Part shown: piece by piece, positions 1 to 7,289 of the stretch | Numbering within the stretch: the first letter of the stretch is position 1 | Layout of the letters: the number at the start of each line of letters is the position of its first letter | From: Bdellovibrionaceae bacterium UBA2339 | GTDB lineage: Bacteria; Bdellovibrionota; Bdellovibrionia; Bdellovibrionales; JAMPXM01 | NCBI GenBank assembly: GCA_002344785.1 | Contig: DDUL01000064.1 | Coordinates: 594-42,788 of the forward strand | DNA: 42,195 nucleotides | Direction of reading: 5' to 3' | The notes under the pieces: generated by a model | The model's input: only the letters and a program-made list of their open reading frames with translations | Databases searched by the model: none | What the model was told of the DNA's origin: nothing | Position numbers and translations under genes: made by a program

Positions 1-237
1 CGCGGGAGTGATCTCGGGAAGATCCTTAATGAGTCGCATGGCTTCTATCCGTCTTTGCGCCTGGTCTTCAGAGTAACCAAGTTCCTTCACGGCGTAGTCG
101 AAAAGCGAAGTGCGCTTGTAGTCGCAGTAAAGCTTTCGGCGCTCGACCTCTTTGAGATGAGTTAGGATATCGGCGAGCACGCGACGTTCCTCGCGCACAA
201 GCCCCAGCAATTTGTTGTGGAGTTCTTTGTCTGTCAT
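1..237 (-). CDS. HNH endonuclease-like protein, N-terminal part, cut by window edge
   Basis: Only the first 79 codons lie in the window; the reading frame is open to base 1. The start is the ATG at 235-237, reading MTDKELHNKLLGLVREERRV. The segment is a charged helical region ending in an E-L-G-Y-S-E-D-Q-A-Q-R-R-I-E-A-M-R stretch. I recognise this as the N-terminal helical part of HNH endonuclease-type proteins found in many copies in Bdellovibrio genomes. The catalytic HNH motif would lie beyond the edge and is not seen, so nuclease activity is inferred from family resemblance. There is no strong ribosome binding site before this ATG. A different-frame ORF at 68-253 is a shadow. Confidence 0.6.
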   Translation of the reverse strand, partial: MTDKELHNKLLGLVREERRVLADILTHLKEVERRKLYCDYKRTSLFDYAVKELGYSEDQAQRRIEAMRLIKDLPEITPA

Positions 238-677
238 GCCGTGTGTTTAACACGGGTTTTTACGCTCAGATTTTTCGCGCGAGGATCGCCTATGGCAGGT
301 GCATGTGCAGAGGCACGCGAAGCGGGGTTCGCGCAAGTGCGCAAGCTGTGAGCCGCGTGGGTGCGGCGATTGCGGGGACTTGTGGCGAGGGTCGCTTTGT
401 GTTGGCTGTGCGCGAGACAGTTCAGCGAAAAATCGCGTCAACAAAAATTTGTGCAAGCATCACGCGCGTCCGGAATCCGGACACAAGTCGGACACAACGA
501 AGGCGAGCACGAACGCGGCCGCCCCGACACCCACGCGCCACCCGCGCTGGCGCGGGTCACACCGCATCACGCCCACACGCCCACGTACCAACCCAACCCG
601 CACCAACTCGATCAAAAAATTTTGAAACCCCACCGCCAAGCGCCGCACGTGCTACAGTTGAAACTCAGGAGAACAAA
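238..677. other. C-rich intergenic region without a convincing gene
   Basis: This 440-bp stretch lies between the divergent HNH-like gene and the DUF3833 lipoprotein gene. From about 480 to 640 the plus strand is strikingly C-rich and G-poor and holds one arm of a direct repeat (543-576) that recurs after the lipoprotein gene. ORFs can be read through it in several frames, but they show arginine/proline/threonine-rich composition typical of spurious translation. The promoter of the lipoprotein gene must lie here; I could not pick one. Confidence 0.5.
543..576. repeat. Direct repeat copy 1 with hairpin core
   Basis: It begins CGCGCTGGCGCGGGTCAC and continues to about 576. A close copy occurs at 1236-1270; the first 18 bases are identical and later bases differ at a few positions. 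Bases 541-556 form the inverted repeat CCCGCG-CTGG-CGCGGG. The two copies flank the DUF3833 lipoprotein gene. Confidence 0.6.
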
Positions 678-1208
678 ATGAAATGGGTGTGCATCATGGC
701 TCTAAGCCTCGTATCGTGTTCGTCGATCCAGCCGACTGCGTATCAATCGGAAACGCCGAAGCTCGCACTGGAAAACTATTTTAACGGCAAGCTCGAGGCC
801 CATGGCATGCTGACGGATCGCGCGGGCAAAGTGACTCGCCGATTTGTCGTTCAACTTCATGGCCGCTGGCAAGGCGAAGACGGTGTCCTCGAAGAAGACT
901 TCGTTTGGTCGGATGGCGAAAAACAACGTCGCATTTGGAAACTCAAGCGCGTGGGCGAAGGACGTTACGAAGGGCGAGCCGACGATGTGGAGGGCGTGGC
1001 AACAGGCGAGGTCGCTGGCAACGCCTTTCGCATGAAGTACGTCTTGCGAGTCCCCGTCGGCGAAGGCGAGAAGCGCAAGATCTACTCGATCGATGTCGAC
1101 GACTGGATGTACCTGATCGACGAACGCGTCATGCTCAATCGATCTGTGATGAGCAAGTTCGGCTTCCGCGTGGGCGAGGTCACATTGAGTTTCACAAAGC
1201 GCGACTAA
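678..1208 (+). CDS. DUF3833 family lipoprotein
   Basis: 176-residue predicted lipoprotein. The start is the ATG at 678, preceded by AGGAGA at 667-672; the longer ORF upstream lacks any signal. A short signal peptide ends in the lipobox L-V-S-C with Cys14 as the lipidation site. The rest matches what I know of DUF3833: FNGKLEAHG near residue 29, then DRAGKVTRRF, a D-D-V-E-G-V-A-T-G-E segment, DDWMYL near residue 141, NRSVMSKFGFRVGEVTL and a C-terminal SFTKRD. The family has no assigned activity; it is thought to be membrane-anchored on the periplasmic side. The gene stands alone and is flanked by repetitive C-rich DNA on both sides. Confidence 0.85.
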   Translation: MKWVCIMALSLVSCSSIQPTAYQSETPKLALENYFNGKLEAHGMLTDRAGKVTRRFVVQLHGRWQGEDGVLEEDFVWSDGEKQRRIWKLKRVGEGRYEGRADDVEGVATGEVAGNAFRMKYVLRVPVGEGEKRKIYSIDVDDWMYLIDERVMLNRSVMSKFGFRVGEVTLSFTKRD

Positions 1209-1235
1209 GGCGCAGCGCCTCCGGCGCACTCCACA

Positions 1236-1270
1236 CGCGCTGGCGCGGGTCACTCCGCGTCACGCGCCAC
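1236..1270. repeat. Direct repeat copy 2
   Basis: Second copy of the repeat at 543-576, starting CGCGCTGGCGCGGGTCAC. It begins 27 bp after the stop codon of the DUF3833 gene. Confidence 0.6.
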
Positions 1271-1277
1271 GAGCTCA

Positions 1278-1331
1278 CCCAACGCCACTCACCAGCCGCC
1301 ACTCTCACCACCGAACCCAACGCCACTCACC
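1278..1331. repeat. 16-bp perfect direct repeat pair
   Basis: CCCAACGCCACTCACC occurs at 1278-1293 and again at 1316-1331, within C-rich DNA between the DUF3833 gene and the converging porin gene. No function is evident. Confidence 0.6.
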
Positions 1332-1351
1332 CCGCCCCAAAAAAACCCGAG

Positions 1352-2677
1352 TTAAAACTCCGCGACCAAATCCAACATCAAACGCCGCCGCGCTAAATTC
1401 GAAAGCAAGGGATCCGAGATGCGCGACTCACCCCACAAATAAGTCGCCACCAGATTCACATCTTCGTCAGCACGAACCGTCGCGACCACTCGATGCGACC
1501 GTCCATCGGCACCACCGCCGAAAGTCTCAGAGTCCGTAAAAATTCCCAATGTCGAGTCCGCTTGAACTTCGCGATAGTCCCAAGCGAGCGACCACCCCAA
1601 AGGCCAACTCAGACCCTCGACTCGCGCACCGTCCGAAGCACCGCTCGAAGTACCGCTCGAAGCGCCGCTCGCCGCCGAAGCGCCGCCACCACCAACCGCA
1701 CCGCCCGAAGCGCCGCCCGCGCCACGACTCGCATCCCAGCGCGCGCCCACAATCTGCGCGCGACGGGCGTCGCTAACTGCTGCGTTTTGCGCGATCTGCG
1801 CAAACATCACCAGCGGCGCATCCAGCGCCTTCCACTCCACGCCGAGATACTGAGTTTGATACTCATAACGATACGCCGACGCCGCATTGGAGTTGCCCGC
1901 GAAGTCTGTGCCGACCATGGCGGCAAGACCCGCAACACCATGAGTCCGCGCTTCACCGAGCACCATGCCCCACTCGCCGATCGAGGACCGAAACGACGCG
2001 TGCAAGTGCGCGACTTGGTAGCGAGCATCCGAGGCTGCGCTCGAAGCTCTCGACTCCGATAAGATTGCATGCGCCACTGCAAAGCCCGCTCGCCAATCTT
2101 CCGCTTTGAACTCGCGACGAATCGCCATTCCATCCCAATGCAGATCCGAGTCCCACATCATGTCGTTCTGACCTGCCGCACGCGCGACCATCACCATGCG
2201 ACCGGCATGCACTTCAAACACCGGCAGCTTCCACATCAGATGCGCACGATCCAAACGGAACTCAGGATTGCGAAAGCCTTTGACGGTATCGCCATAGACA
2301 GAGTTCGTGCTGGTTCCGCCGGCACCCGTCGCCAATCGAAATTGCAAAGACAAATTTTCACGAGCTTGAAAGCGCGAAGCTAAGCGCGCGCGCATCGACA
2401 ATTGATCGTATTGCTCGCGTCGACCCACCACACTCGGGTCCTGCGCATAATCCAACGACTCCCATCGCGATCGAAAGTCAGAAGACCACTTTAACTTTTG
2501 CATGTCGCCCGAGTCCGCCATCACTCCTTGCGAATGCGAAACAAGCAGACCGAGTCCACCCCACAAAACAATCTTCGCGATTCGCTCGCCCCAACCTCGC
2601 TTCGACCAGCCTCGCCCACCGGCCTCTCGCTCCGCTGCCTCTCGCTTCGTCATGGCATCACTCATGCTCACCCCCAT
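1352..2677 (-). CDS. Putative outer-membrane porin (Porin_5-like beta-barrel)
   Basis: 441 residues. The start ATG at 2677 has GAGGT four bases upstream; an ATG four codons later has GGTGAG and is an alternative. After a long basic N-region the signal peptide hydrophobic core spans about residues 33-50. The mature part alternates polar and hydrophobic residues as in beta-barrels. It contains features I associate with the putative porin family: RLATGAGGTSTNSVYGD near 114-130, a RLDRAHLMW strand, HAGRM near 157-161 and MMWDSDLHWDGM near 173-184. The last residue is Phe, as in many barrel proteins recognised by the BAM machinery. A Gly/Ala/Ser-rich insert (residues 319-351) is likely a loop between strands. 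Substrate unknown. It would sit in the outer membrane. Confidence 0.7.
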   Translation of the reverse strand: MGVSMSDAMTKREAAEREAGGRGWSKRGWGERIAKIVLWGGLGLLVSHSQGVMADSGDMQKLKWSSDFRSRWESLDYAQDPSVVGRREQYDQLSMRARLASRFQARENLSLQFRLATGAGGTSTNSVYGDTVKGFRNPEFRLDRAHLMWKLPVFEVHAGRMVMVARAAGQNDMMWDSDLHWDGMAIRREFKAEDWRAGFAVAHAILSESRASSAASDARYQVAHLHASFRSSIGEWGMVLGEARTHGVAGLAAMVGTDFAGNSNAASAYRYEYQTQYLGVEWKALDAPLVMFAQIAQNAAVSDARRAQIVGARWDASRGAGGASGGAVGGGGASAASGASSGTSSGASDGARVEGLSWPLGWSLAWDYREVQADSTLGIFTDSETFGGGADGRSHRVVATVRADEDVNLVATYLWGESRISDPLLSNLARRRLMLDLVAEF

Positions 2678-2708
2678 GTGACCTCGAACTCATCACAGCT
2701 TTTGACCT

Positions 2709-2724
2709 AGGCCAAGGCCTTGCT
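2709..2724 (+). promoter_or_regulatory. Weak sigma-54-like promoter candidate
   Basis: AGGCCAAGGCCTTGCT has GG at 2710-2711 and GC at 2722-2723 (ten bases between) and a good TTGCT -12 box, but a poor -24 box. It lies about 95 bp upstream of the thioredoxin-like gene. Such matches arise by chance. Confidence 0.2.
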
Positions 2725-2818
2725 CTTTCGCAGCGTGTGGTTTCAACTTCGAGGCCTCGCGAATAGACTCGCTCTTGGTAGCTTGAAATGAAGCGCAATC
2801 CACCGTGAGGCCACGCAT

Positions 2819-3328
2819 ATGAAGTTCACTCAATTCTCAGCCGCACTGCTGCTCGCCTTCAGCATCAGCGCTTGTGATAAGACATCCATCAGCTCCTCGT
2901 CACTTCCTCAACCGGCCCCACCTTTGGATCGCAGCACCGTGCCCGAGTTCGCCAAACCCACGCCCGGCGACGAGTCCGAAACTCCTGGACCACGCGTCGC
3001 GAACTCGCTCATCTTGAGAAAATTTGATGATGCACTCTTCACCCAAGTGCAAGCCGCTGGGAAGCCGATCTTGCTGGTGTTTTCAAAGTCGGATTGTCCC
3101 AATTGCACGCTGCAAGCGCCGACGCTGGAACGCGTGCTCAAAGAGGACGATTTCAAAAGCATCGAAGTCTTTCAAATTGATTTCGTGAATCAAAAAGAAC
3201 TGGCCGCACGCTTTAACATGAATGCGTGGTCGGCACTCCTCGGCATGAAAGGCGCGGAGATCCGCTTTCGCTCCGTGGGACTCACCAAGCCCGCGGACCT
3301 TCGCCGCGAGCTTCGCCGGATTCTTTGA
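2819..3328 (+). CDS. Thioredoxin-fold lipoprotein
   Basis: 169 residues. The signal peptide ends in the lipobox I-S-A-C (Cys19), so this is probably a membrane-anchored periplasmic protein. A Ser/Pro-rich linker (about 20-58) leads to a thioredoxin-like domain (about 62-169) with the strand PILLVFSKSDCPNC. Cys93 and Cys96 form the CxxC redox motif, followed by a helix and an FQIDF strand. Alignment by eye with thioredoxin puts Ser138 at the position of the normally conserved cis-proline (N-A-W-S-A-L-L-G here, against G-I-P-T-L-L in thioredoxin). The likely role is thiol-disulfide chemistry in the envelope; the partner is unknown. The gene converges with the next one, with stop codons 4 bp apart. 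Confidence 0.75.
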   Translation: MKFTQFSAALLLAFSISACDKTSISSSSLPQPAPPLDRSTVPEFAKPTPGDESETPGPRVANSLILRKFDDALFTQVQAAGKPILLVFSKSDCPNCTLQAPTLERVLKEDDFKSIEVFQIDFVNQKELAARFNMNAWSALLGMKGAEIRFRSVGLTKPADLRRELRRIL

Positions 3329-3332
3329 ATCC

Positions 3333-3767
3333 CTATCGAGATCGCGGAATCTCGATGATCTCTTCCTCAGCGCCGCGCTGGATGCGCAGCTTTAAGTTGC
3401 TGCGCTCAGGCTGCAAATCCTCAAGCTGAAAGCGCGCCTCGTGAGCATCCGCGGACTTGCGCTTGGGCGCTAAGACAATTTCTTTTTTGCCGACATACAT
3501 CGTCGCGGCCAGGCCCACATCCGTCATCTTCACCTCGGCGGCCGTCTTCCCTGTGATGAGAATTTCCATGGACTTCCCGGCGGGCACCAACTTCACCACA
3601 AACATTTTGCCTTCATGCAAGCGTGGATCTCGAGCTTGCTGTTCGCGCGCGGGATCTTGCGTATGCGCGGTTTTGGAGTCGGCCATCGAAACTTCAGTGA
3701 AGCTCACCGCCAAAAGCATCAAGCTACTGATCTGCAACACTCTCAAAAATCCGCCACCCCAATTCAT
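3333..3767 (-). CDS. Small exported protein of unknown function
   Basis: 144 residues from the ATG at 3767, which has AGGGAG a few bases upstream; an in-frame ATG at 3800 has no such site. The N-terminus MNWGGGFLRVLQISSLMLLA is a signal peptide with probable cleavage after A-D-S or nearby (about residue 30). The mature part is small and charged, with predicted beta-strands (KMFVVKLVPAGKSMEILITG; LAATMYVGKKEIVLAPKR) and an R-I-Q-R-G-A-E-E-E-I-I-E-I-P ending. I do not recognise the family. A weak copy of the TGTCTCA-N3-TGAGACA motif lies 65 bp upstream (3832-3848). Confidence 0.6.
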   Translation of the reverse strand: MNWGGGFLRVLQISSLMLLAVSFTEVSMADSKTAHTQDPAREQQARDPRLHEGKMFVVKLVPAGKSMEILITGKTAAEVKMTDVGLAATMYVGKKEIVLAPKRKSADAHEARFQLEDLQPERSNLKLRIQRGAEEEIIEIPRSR

Positions 3768-4306
3768 AATGCTCCCTTCAGCATGACCAACAAAGCTCAT
3801 CAGAACACCTCGAACCGATCAAGGTCATCTGTGTCGCGAACTGAGACATTCCGTCTCTGCGCAAGCCCCCGTGAATCGGTGTTGATGTCTCAAACTTGAC
3901 CAAAAGTTCGGCGAACTCGAATTAAGCCTCGATGACGACTGAGTTTTGTCTCATTTCGCGCGCCTCAATATCGAACAATTGTCCAGCTTCTGACCGATCG
4001 CAGACCCTCGAACTCAAACAGAGCGCGTCCGCGCGATGGGCTCGCACCTTGCTCCCACCCTAACTCGGGGGGATTCATTCGGCGACGCCTTAAGGCGCTT
4101 GCGAACGACATCTCATGAAATTTGATCGAGTTCACTTCACTTGGCGCACACGCGAAGCGTGCCCAGTGATCAAGCCGTGAGTGAACCAGTGATTGAACAG
4201 GCGCGCGACGGGGAAACGCACCCAAGGATGTCGCGCTCATCAGCTCGGGTCTGCAACAACAATCGCGGCCGTAACGTCGCGATGGAACACACGCCAAGGA
4301 GGCAAC
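3768..4306. other. Divergent intergenic region
   Basis: 539 bp between two divergent exported-protein genes. It holds the weak palindrome at 3832-3848, an outward GAGAC-ATTCC-GTCTC repeat overlapping it, and a lone TGTCTCA half-site near 3887. The remainder shows no gene I would support: ORFs here have atypical composition and the next gene has a clear start at 4307. Confidence 0.5.
3832..3848. promoter_or_regulatory. Weak copy of the TGTCTCA-N3-TGAGACA palindrome
   Basis: TGTCGCGAACTGAGACA matches the consensus at 12 of 14 arm positions. It lies 65 bp upstream of the start of the minus-strand exported protein gene. Confidence 0.3.
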
Positions 4307-5731
4307 ATGAGTCATCAGCGTCCAACAACAAGTCCAACAACGAATAGTCCAGCAACGCAGAGGCACAAGAGAAACTTCGTTCGACCGCTCTTGCTGATTC
4401 CGATCTTCGCCACACTTGTGGTGGGCTTTAACAACTGTCAGCCCATGCAAGCCGCAAAGTTAGATCAAGCCAGCAAGAATGAAGTGCTCTCTCAAGATTC
4501 CGTCTTCAACAATAGTCCTTCACCTCTCACCGGCCAGCTCCCGATTGGCTGGAACGGCGGCGTCGGCGACGACACGCCTCCACCTATGGCGGCGCCCACC
4601 TACTTGGATGTGCATCGCGTCTGCTCGAATCGCGGAATGGACGACGATGCTCTTCCAAAAGTGAACGGACAAAAGGGCCAACGCCAACCTTTGCACAAGT
4701 CCACCAAAGCGCAGGTGAAGATCGAGTTCCAACGCGTGGTCAAAGTGAACAATAAGGACACCGCCGAAAGCATCGGCCAGTGTGCTCTCACCAATGCCCA
4801 GCAGCTCAAGCAGAATCTGATGATCAAGGCCGGCGGAAAGTTGGACCTCAGCAGCTGTCAGATTCCCAAGGCGACGCAGTTTCTGAAGATCTCCTATGTT
4901 GATGATCTCGGTTCCGAGCATGCTTCGCACGGCAACGCTCCCCAAAAGACAGGCGTGTTGATTCATGCGGCGGCCTTGAAGGGACCAGGGGCAGTGGGCG
5001 GCACAGCTGCAAGCAAAGTTGGCTCGATCGGTGTTCGAAAGAATCTTGAGGTCGTCTACGACATCAACTTAGCTGAGCGACGCGACGGCGACATCGTTCC
5101 GCCCGAGGTCACTCCGCCTGAAGAAAATCTCTGTGACTCGCGCCAATCGCCTTTGTTCGTTGATCTCAGAGACCAATGGGAAAAACAGCGGCACTTCGGA
5201 TTGACGGCTCCTTGGGATGGCGTGCTGTTTGATATCATGGGCGCCAACGCCGAGCCGATCGCCTATGAGCCGATGCAGATCTCTTGGTTTCAAAGCTCAA
5301 GCTTCGCCTTCTTGGCACTTCCGGATGCCGAGGGCAAAGTGCGCGGGATCGATCAGTTGTTTGGCAACAACACCAAGGGCCCAGACGGCAAGTTCGCTGA
5401 GAACGGTTACGACGCCTTGGCCAAGCATGACGCCAACGGCGACCAAGTCATCGATGCCAACGATCGAATCTACGGGCAACTGCGAGTGTGGCGCGACCAC
5501 AATCTCGACGGCGTCGCAGATTCACGCGAGCTTCAGAGCTTGAGCGCCATTGGTCTTAAGTCGATCGATCTTCGCTACGATGATCGCTTCTACGAACGCG
5601 ATCAGTATGGCAACGAAGTGAAGTACAAGTCGGTCGCCAAGACTTATGCGGGCGAAATGAAGCTCGTATTTGACGTGTGGTTCGAGACGCGCACGCGCGC
5701 CAAGCGACTCTCCATCACGCAGTTTCCGTAA
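4307..5731 (+). CDS. Large putative lipoprotein with EF-hand-like calcium loops
   Basis: 474 residues from the ATG at 4307, with AAGGAGG just upstream; codons before this in the open frame are not part of the gene. A basic N-region and hydrophobic core (FVRPLLLIPIFATLVVGF) end in F-N-N-C, so Cys44 is a possible but atypical lipidation site. A low-complexity stretch follows, then a domain of unknown type with several Cys. The C-terminal third resembles the calcium-loop segment of RTX-type and similar secreted proteins. It has two D-x-N-x-D-x-x-x-D loops at about residues 375-386 (DANGDQVIDAND) and 397-408 (DHNLDGVADSRE), joined by RIYGQLRVWR. Calcium binding is inferred from these residues. 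A strong bidirectional terminator follows the stop codon. Confidence 0.65.
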   Translation: MSHQRPTTSPTTNSPATQRHKRNFVRPLLLIPIFATLVVGFNNCQPMQAAKLDQASKNEVLSQDSVFNNSPSPLTGQLPIGWNGGVGDDTPPPMAAPTYLDVHRVCSNRGMDDDALPKVNGQKGQRQPLHKSTKAQVKIEFQRVVKVNNKDTAESIGQCALTNAQQLKQNLMIKAGGKLDLSSCQIPKATQFLKISYVDDLGSEHASHGNAPQKTGVLIHAAALKGPGAVGGTAASKVGSIGVRKNLEVVYDINLAERRDGDIVPPEVTPPEENLCDSRQSPLFVDLRDQWEKQRHFGLTAPWDGVLFDIMGANAEPIAYEPMQISWFQSSSFAFLALPDAEGKVRGIDQLFGNNTKGPDGKFAENGYDALAKHDANGDQVIDANDRIYGQLRVWRDHNLDGVADSRELQSLSAIGLKSIDLRYDDRFYERDQYGNEVKYKSVAKTYAGEMKLVFDVWFETRTRAKRLSITQFP

Positions 5732-5740
5732 GGCTTAAAA

Positions 5741-5780
5741 AAATGCGCCGGATTCTCAAGGTTGAGAGCCCGGCGCATTT
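5741..5780. terminator. Bidirectional rho-independent terminator
   Basis: Arms AAATGCGCCGG and CCGGCGCATTT enclose a nested TCTCAA-GG-TTGAGA stem. A-runs and T-rich flanks on both sides fit termination of both converging genes. Confidence 0.85.
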
Positions 5781-5804
5781 CTCATTTTGACGATCAGCCG
5801 CGCC

Positions 5805-6251
5805 TTATCGTGGCAAACGGCTCATCACATCGGCGCAAGCGGCAAGACCACCCTGATCTTTCACAGCTTGATTGCTCACCAAATCGTAGCAGCCCTTCGA
5901 CTGAACTTCGGCTTTGATAGAATCGAGAACTCCGCAAGCGAGAATGACGCCAAACGGACCGGTGTCGCTTCGCGAACCTTCATCGAGCAGCTCCTGCAGT
6001 CCAGCTGCACCCTTTTGCAGAACCTTGAGAATCACCTGGCGTTGCTCGTTGAGCTCGGCGAACTCGGTCTCACTGACCGAAGTCGCACCTTGGGATCGGG
6101 CAAAAGCCTCGATCGCCGCGCGATCCCCGCAGAACATGTTGTAAGTCTCAGCCGCGTTCACTCCGGCCGAGTTCTCAGTCGCTTGTGCTGTCGCAACACC
6201 CACCAACGCCAACAGGGCGACCAACATCAATGAATAACGAAATGTCAGCAT
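5805..6251 (-). CDS. Small exported protein of unknown function
   Basis: 148 residues from the ATG at 6251, preceded by AAGGAG; a longer ORF to 6305 lacks a ribosome site. The N-terminus MLTFRYSLMLVALLALVGVA is a signal peptide, likely cleaved near A-T-A-Q-A. The mature protein is mostly helical and has four Cys (F-C-G-D, A-C-G-V, G-C-Y-D, A-C-A-D) that could form two disulfides. No family recognised. It converges with the EF-hand lipoprotein gene across the terminator. Confidence 0.6.
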   Translation of the reverse strand: MLTFRYSLMLVALLALVGVATAQATENSAGVNAAETYNMFCGDRAAIEAFARSQGATSVSETEFAELNEQRQVILKVLQKGAAGLQELLDEGSRSDTGPFGVILACGVLDSIKAEVQSKGCYDLVSNQAVKDQGGLAACADVMSRLPR

Positions 6252-6401
6252 GACCACTCTCCTTCGCGCATGACCCGCGCTCAATTTTGAAATCAGCCCG
6301 TGCATTATCGCACAGCTTGGACCGACTTCGCTGATCGAGGATGGAAGATTGAAAATCCAACAGTGTTTTGAGATCCGCGCCCCGAGTGCGCCAAAGCAAA
6401 C

Positions 6402-6425
6402 GGCCCAAGAATCACTTCTTGAGCC
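6402..6425. terminator. Possible weak terminator hairpin
   Basis: GGC-C-CAAGAA-TCAC-TTCTTG-A-GCC forms a stem with one mismatch, 57 bp past the stop of the 6482-7018 gene. There is no good T-run, so this is tentative. Confidence 0.25.
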
Positions 6426-6481
6426 GCCTTTATATCCGTCATGCTATTGGGGGAGTTTCAGAGACGATCAGCCGATCGCAA

Positions 6482-7018
6482 TCACTTCAGCTCGTTCAAA
6501 GCCAAGATCTTGATGGCGGCACGCAAAGACTCAGCTCGCTCTTTAGCCCACTGCTCTTTGGGGAAAGTCTTGTTGGCCACGGCGCAGTTGATCTGTGTCA
6601 GCACCAGAGTAAGGTCACGCCCCCAAGCATCTTTTTGCCAATCGTAAGCTGCAACCGAGAGATCCGAAAGTTCAGGCATCGGCATCATCATGCACACGAT
6701 CTGGCTTCGCACGTTCTCCAACTCAACACCGGCCAAGCCGTGCGCCATGGACTTGAGATTCTCAAGCGCTTCGGGCGTCAAGCGAGTCACTTTCAACTGA
6801 CCACCGACGTCCAACAGCTGCATGCGGCCGTCAGCCAAAATCGCCACCGACTTAATGTTGTGCTCAAGACCTGTGAGCGTCGCGATCACCGGTGTGCGAT
6901 CCACCGAACGCGCGAACACCAACGAAGTGAACATCAATGAAGCCACAACTGTGGAGACTGTCAGTCCGATGAATGAGAAAACTAATGAGAAGAATTTTTT
7001 GTTTCCAATAGTCGACAT
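6482..7018 (-). CDS. Exported or membrane-anchored protein of unknown function
   Basis: 178 residues from the ATG at 7018, with AAGGGAG at good spacing; upstream in-frame codons are ignored. The N-terminus has a strong hydrophobic stretch (about residues 9-34: FFSLVFSFIGLTVSTVVASL and onward), either a signal peptide or an anchor. The mature part has a compact beta-rich segment (SVAILADGRMQLLDVGGQLK), a C-M-M-M-P-M-P motif and a second Cys near residue 148. I do not recognise the family. Two related inverted repeats lie upstream at 7049-7060 and 7109-7123 and could regulate it. Confidence 0.55.
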   Translation of the reverse strand: MSTIGNKKFFSLVFSFIGLTVSTVVASLMFTSLVFARSVDRTPVIATLTGLEHNIKSVAILADGRMQLLDVGGQLKVTRLTPEALENLKSMAHGLAGVELENVRSQIVCMMMPMPELSDLSVAAYDWQKDAWGRDLTLVLTQINCAVANKTFPKEQWAKERAESLRAAIKILALNELK

Positions 7019-7048
7019 GTTGAACTCCCTTTTGAGCCGGACATCGCA

Positions 7049-7123
7049 TCCGAGAATCGGTCGGCATCGGCCGTAACGGGAACCGGACATAGCGAATCTC
7101 GGGCCAACGTCCGAGAATCGGAC
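7049..7123. promoter_or_regulatory. Pair of TCCGAGAATCGG inverted repeats
   Basis: TCCGAGAATCGG occurs at 7049-7060 and 7110-7121, 61 bp apart. The second is part of a perfect palindrome, GTCCGA-GAA-TCGGAC (7109-7123). Both are upstream of the gene starting at 7018. Confidence 0.35.
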
Positions 7124-7289
7124 AATCTCACGGCTGACGCGGCGCGCATGTCGTCAAAGCTGATTCATTAGTTTTCGTGATACTCGCCCACGCCTCGGGG
7201 TTATTTGCGCAGCGAGTCGAAGTGGTCACAATTCGAGGCTTGGTTCAAAACTGGACCCACAACTTGGGTTCCACACCAGCCCCTCGGGA

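Noticed and set aside
702..1253. 183-codon ORF on the minus strand
   Set aside because: Shadow of the DUF3833 gene; no ribosome site or recognisable domain.
1493..2062. 189-codon plus-strand ORF
   Set aside because: Shadow of the porin gene with Arg/Thr-rich random composition.
6741..6758. Palindrome CTTGAGATTCTCAAG
   Set aside because: Inside a coding region, and the half-sites are inverted relative to the TGTCTCA motif.
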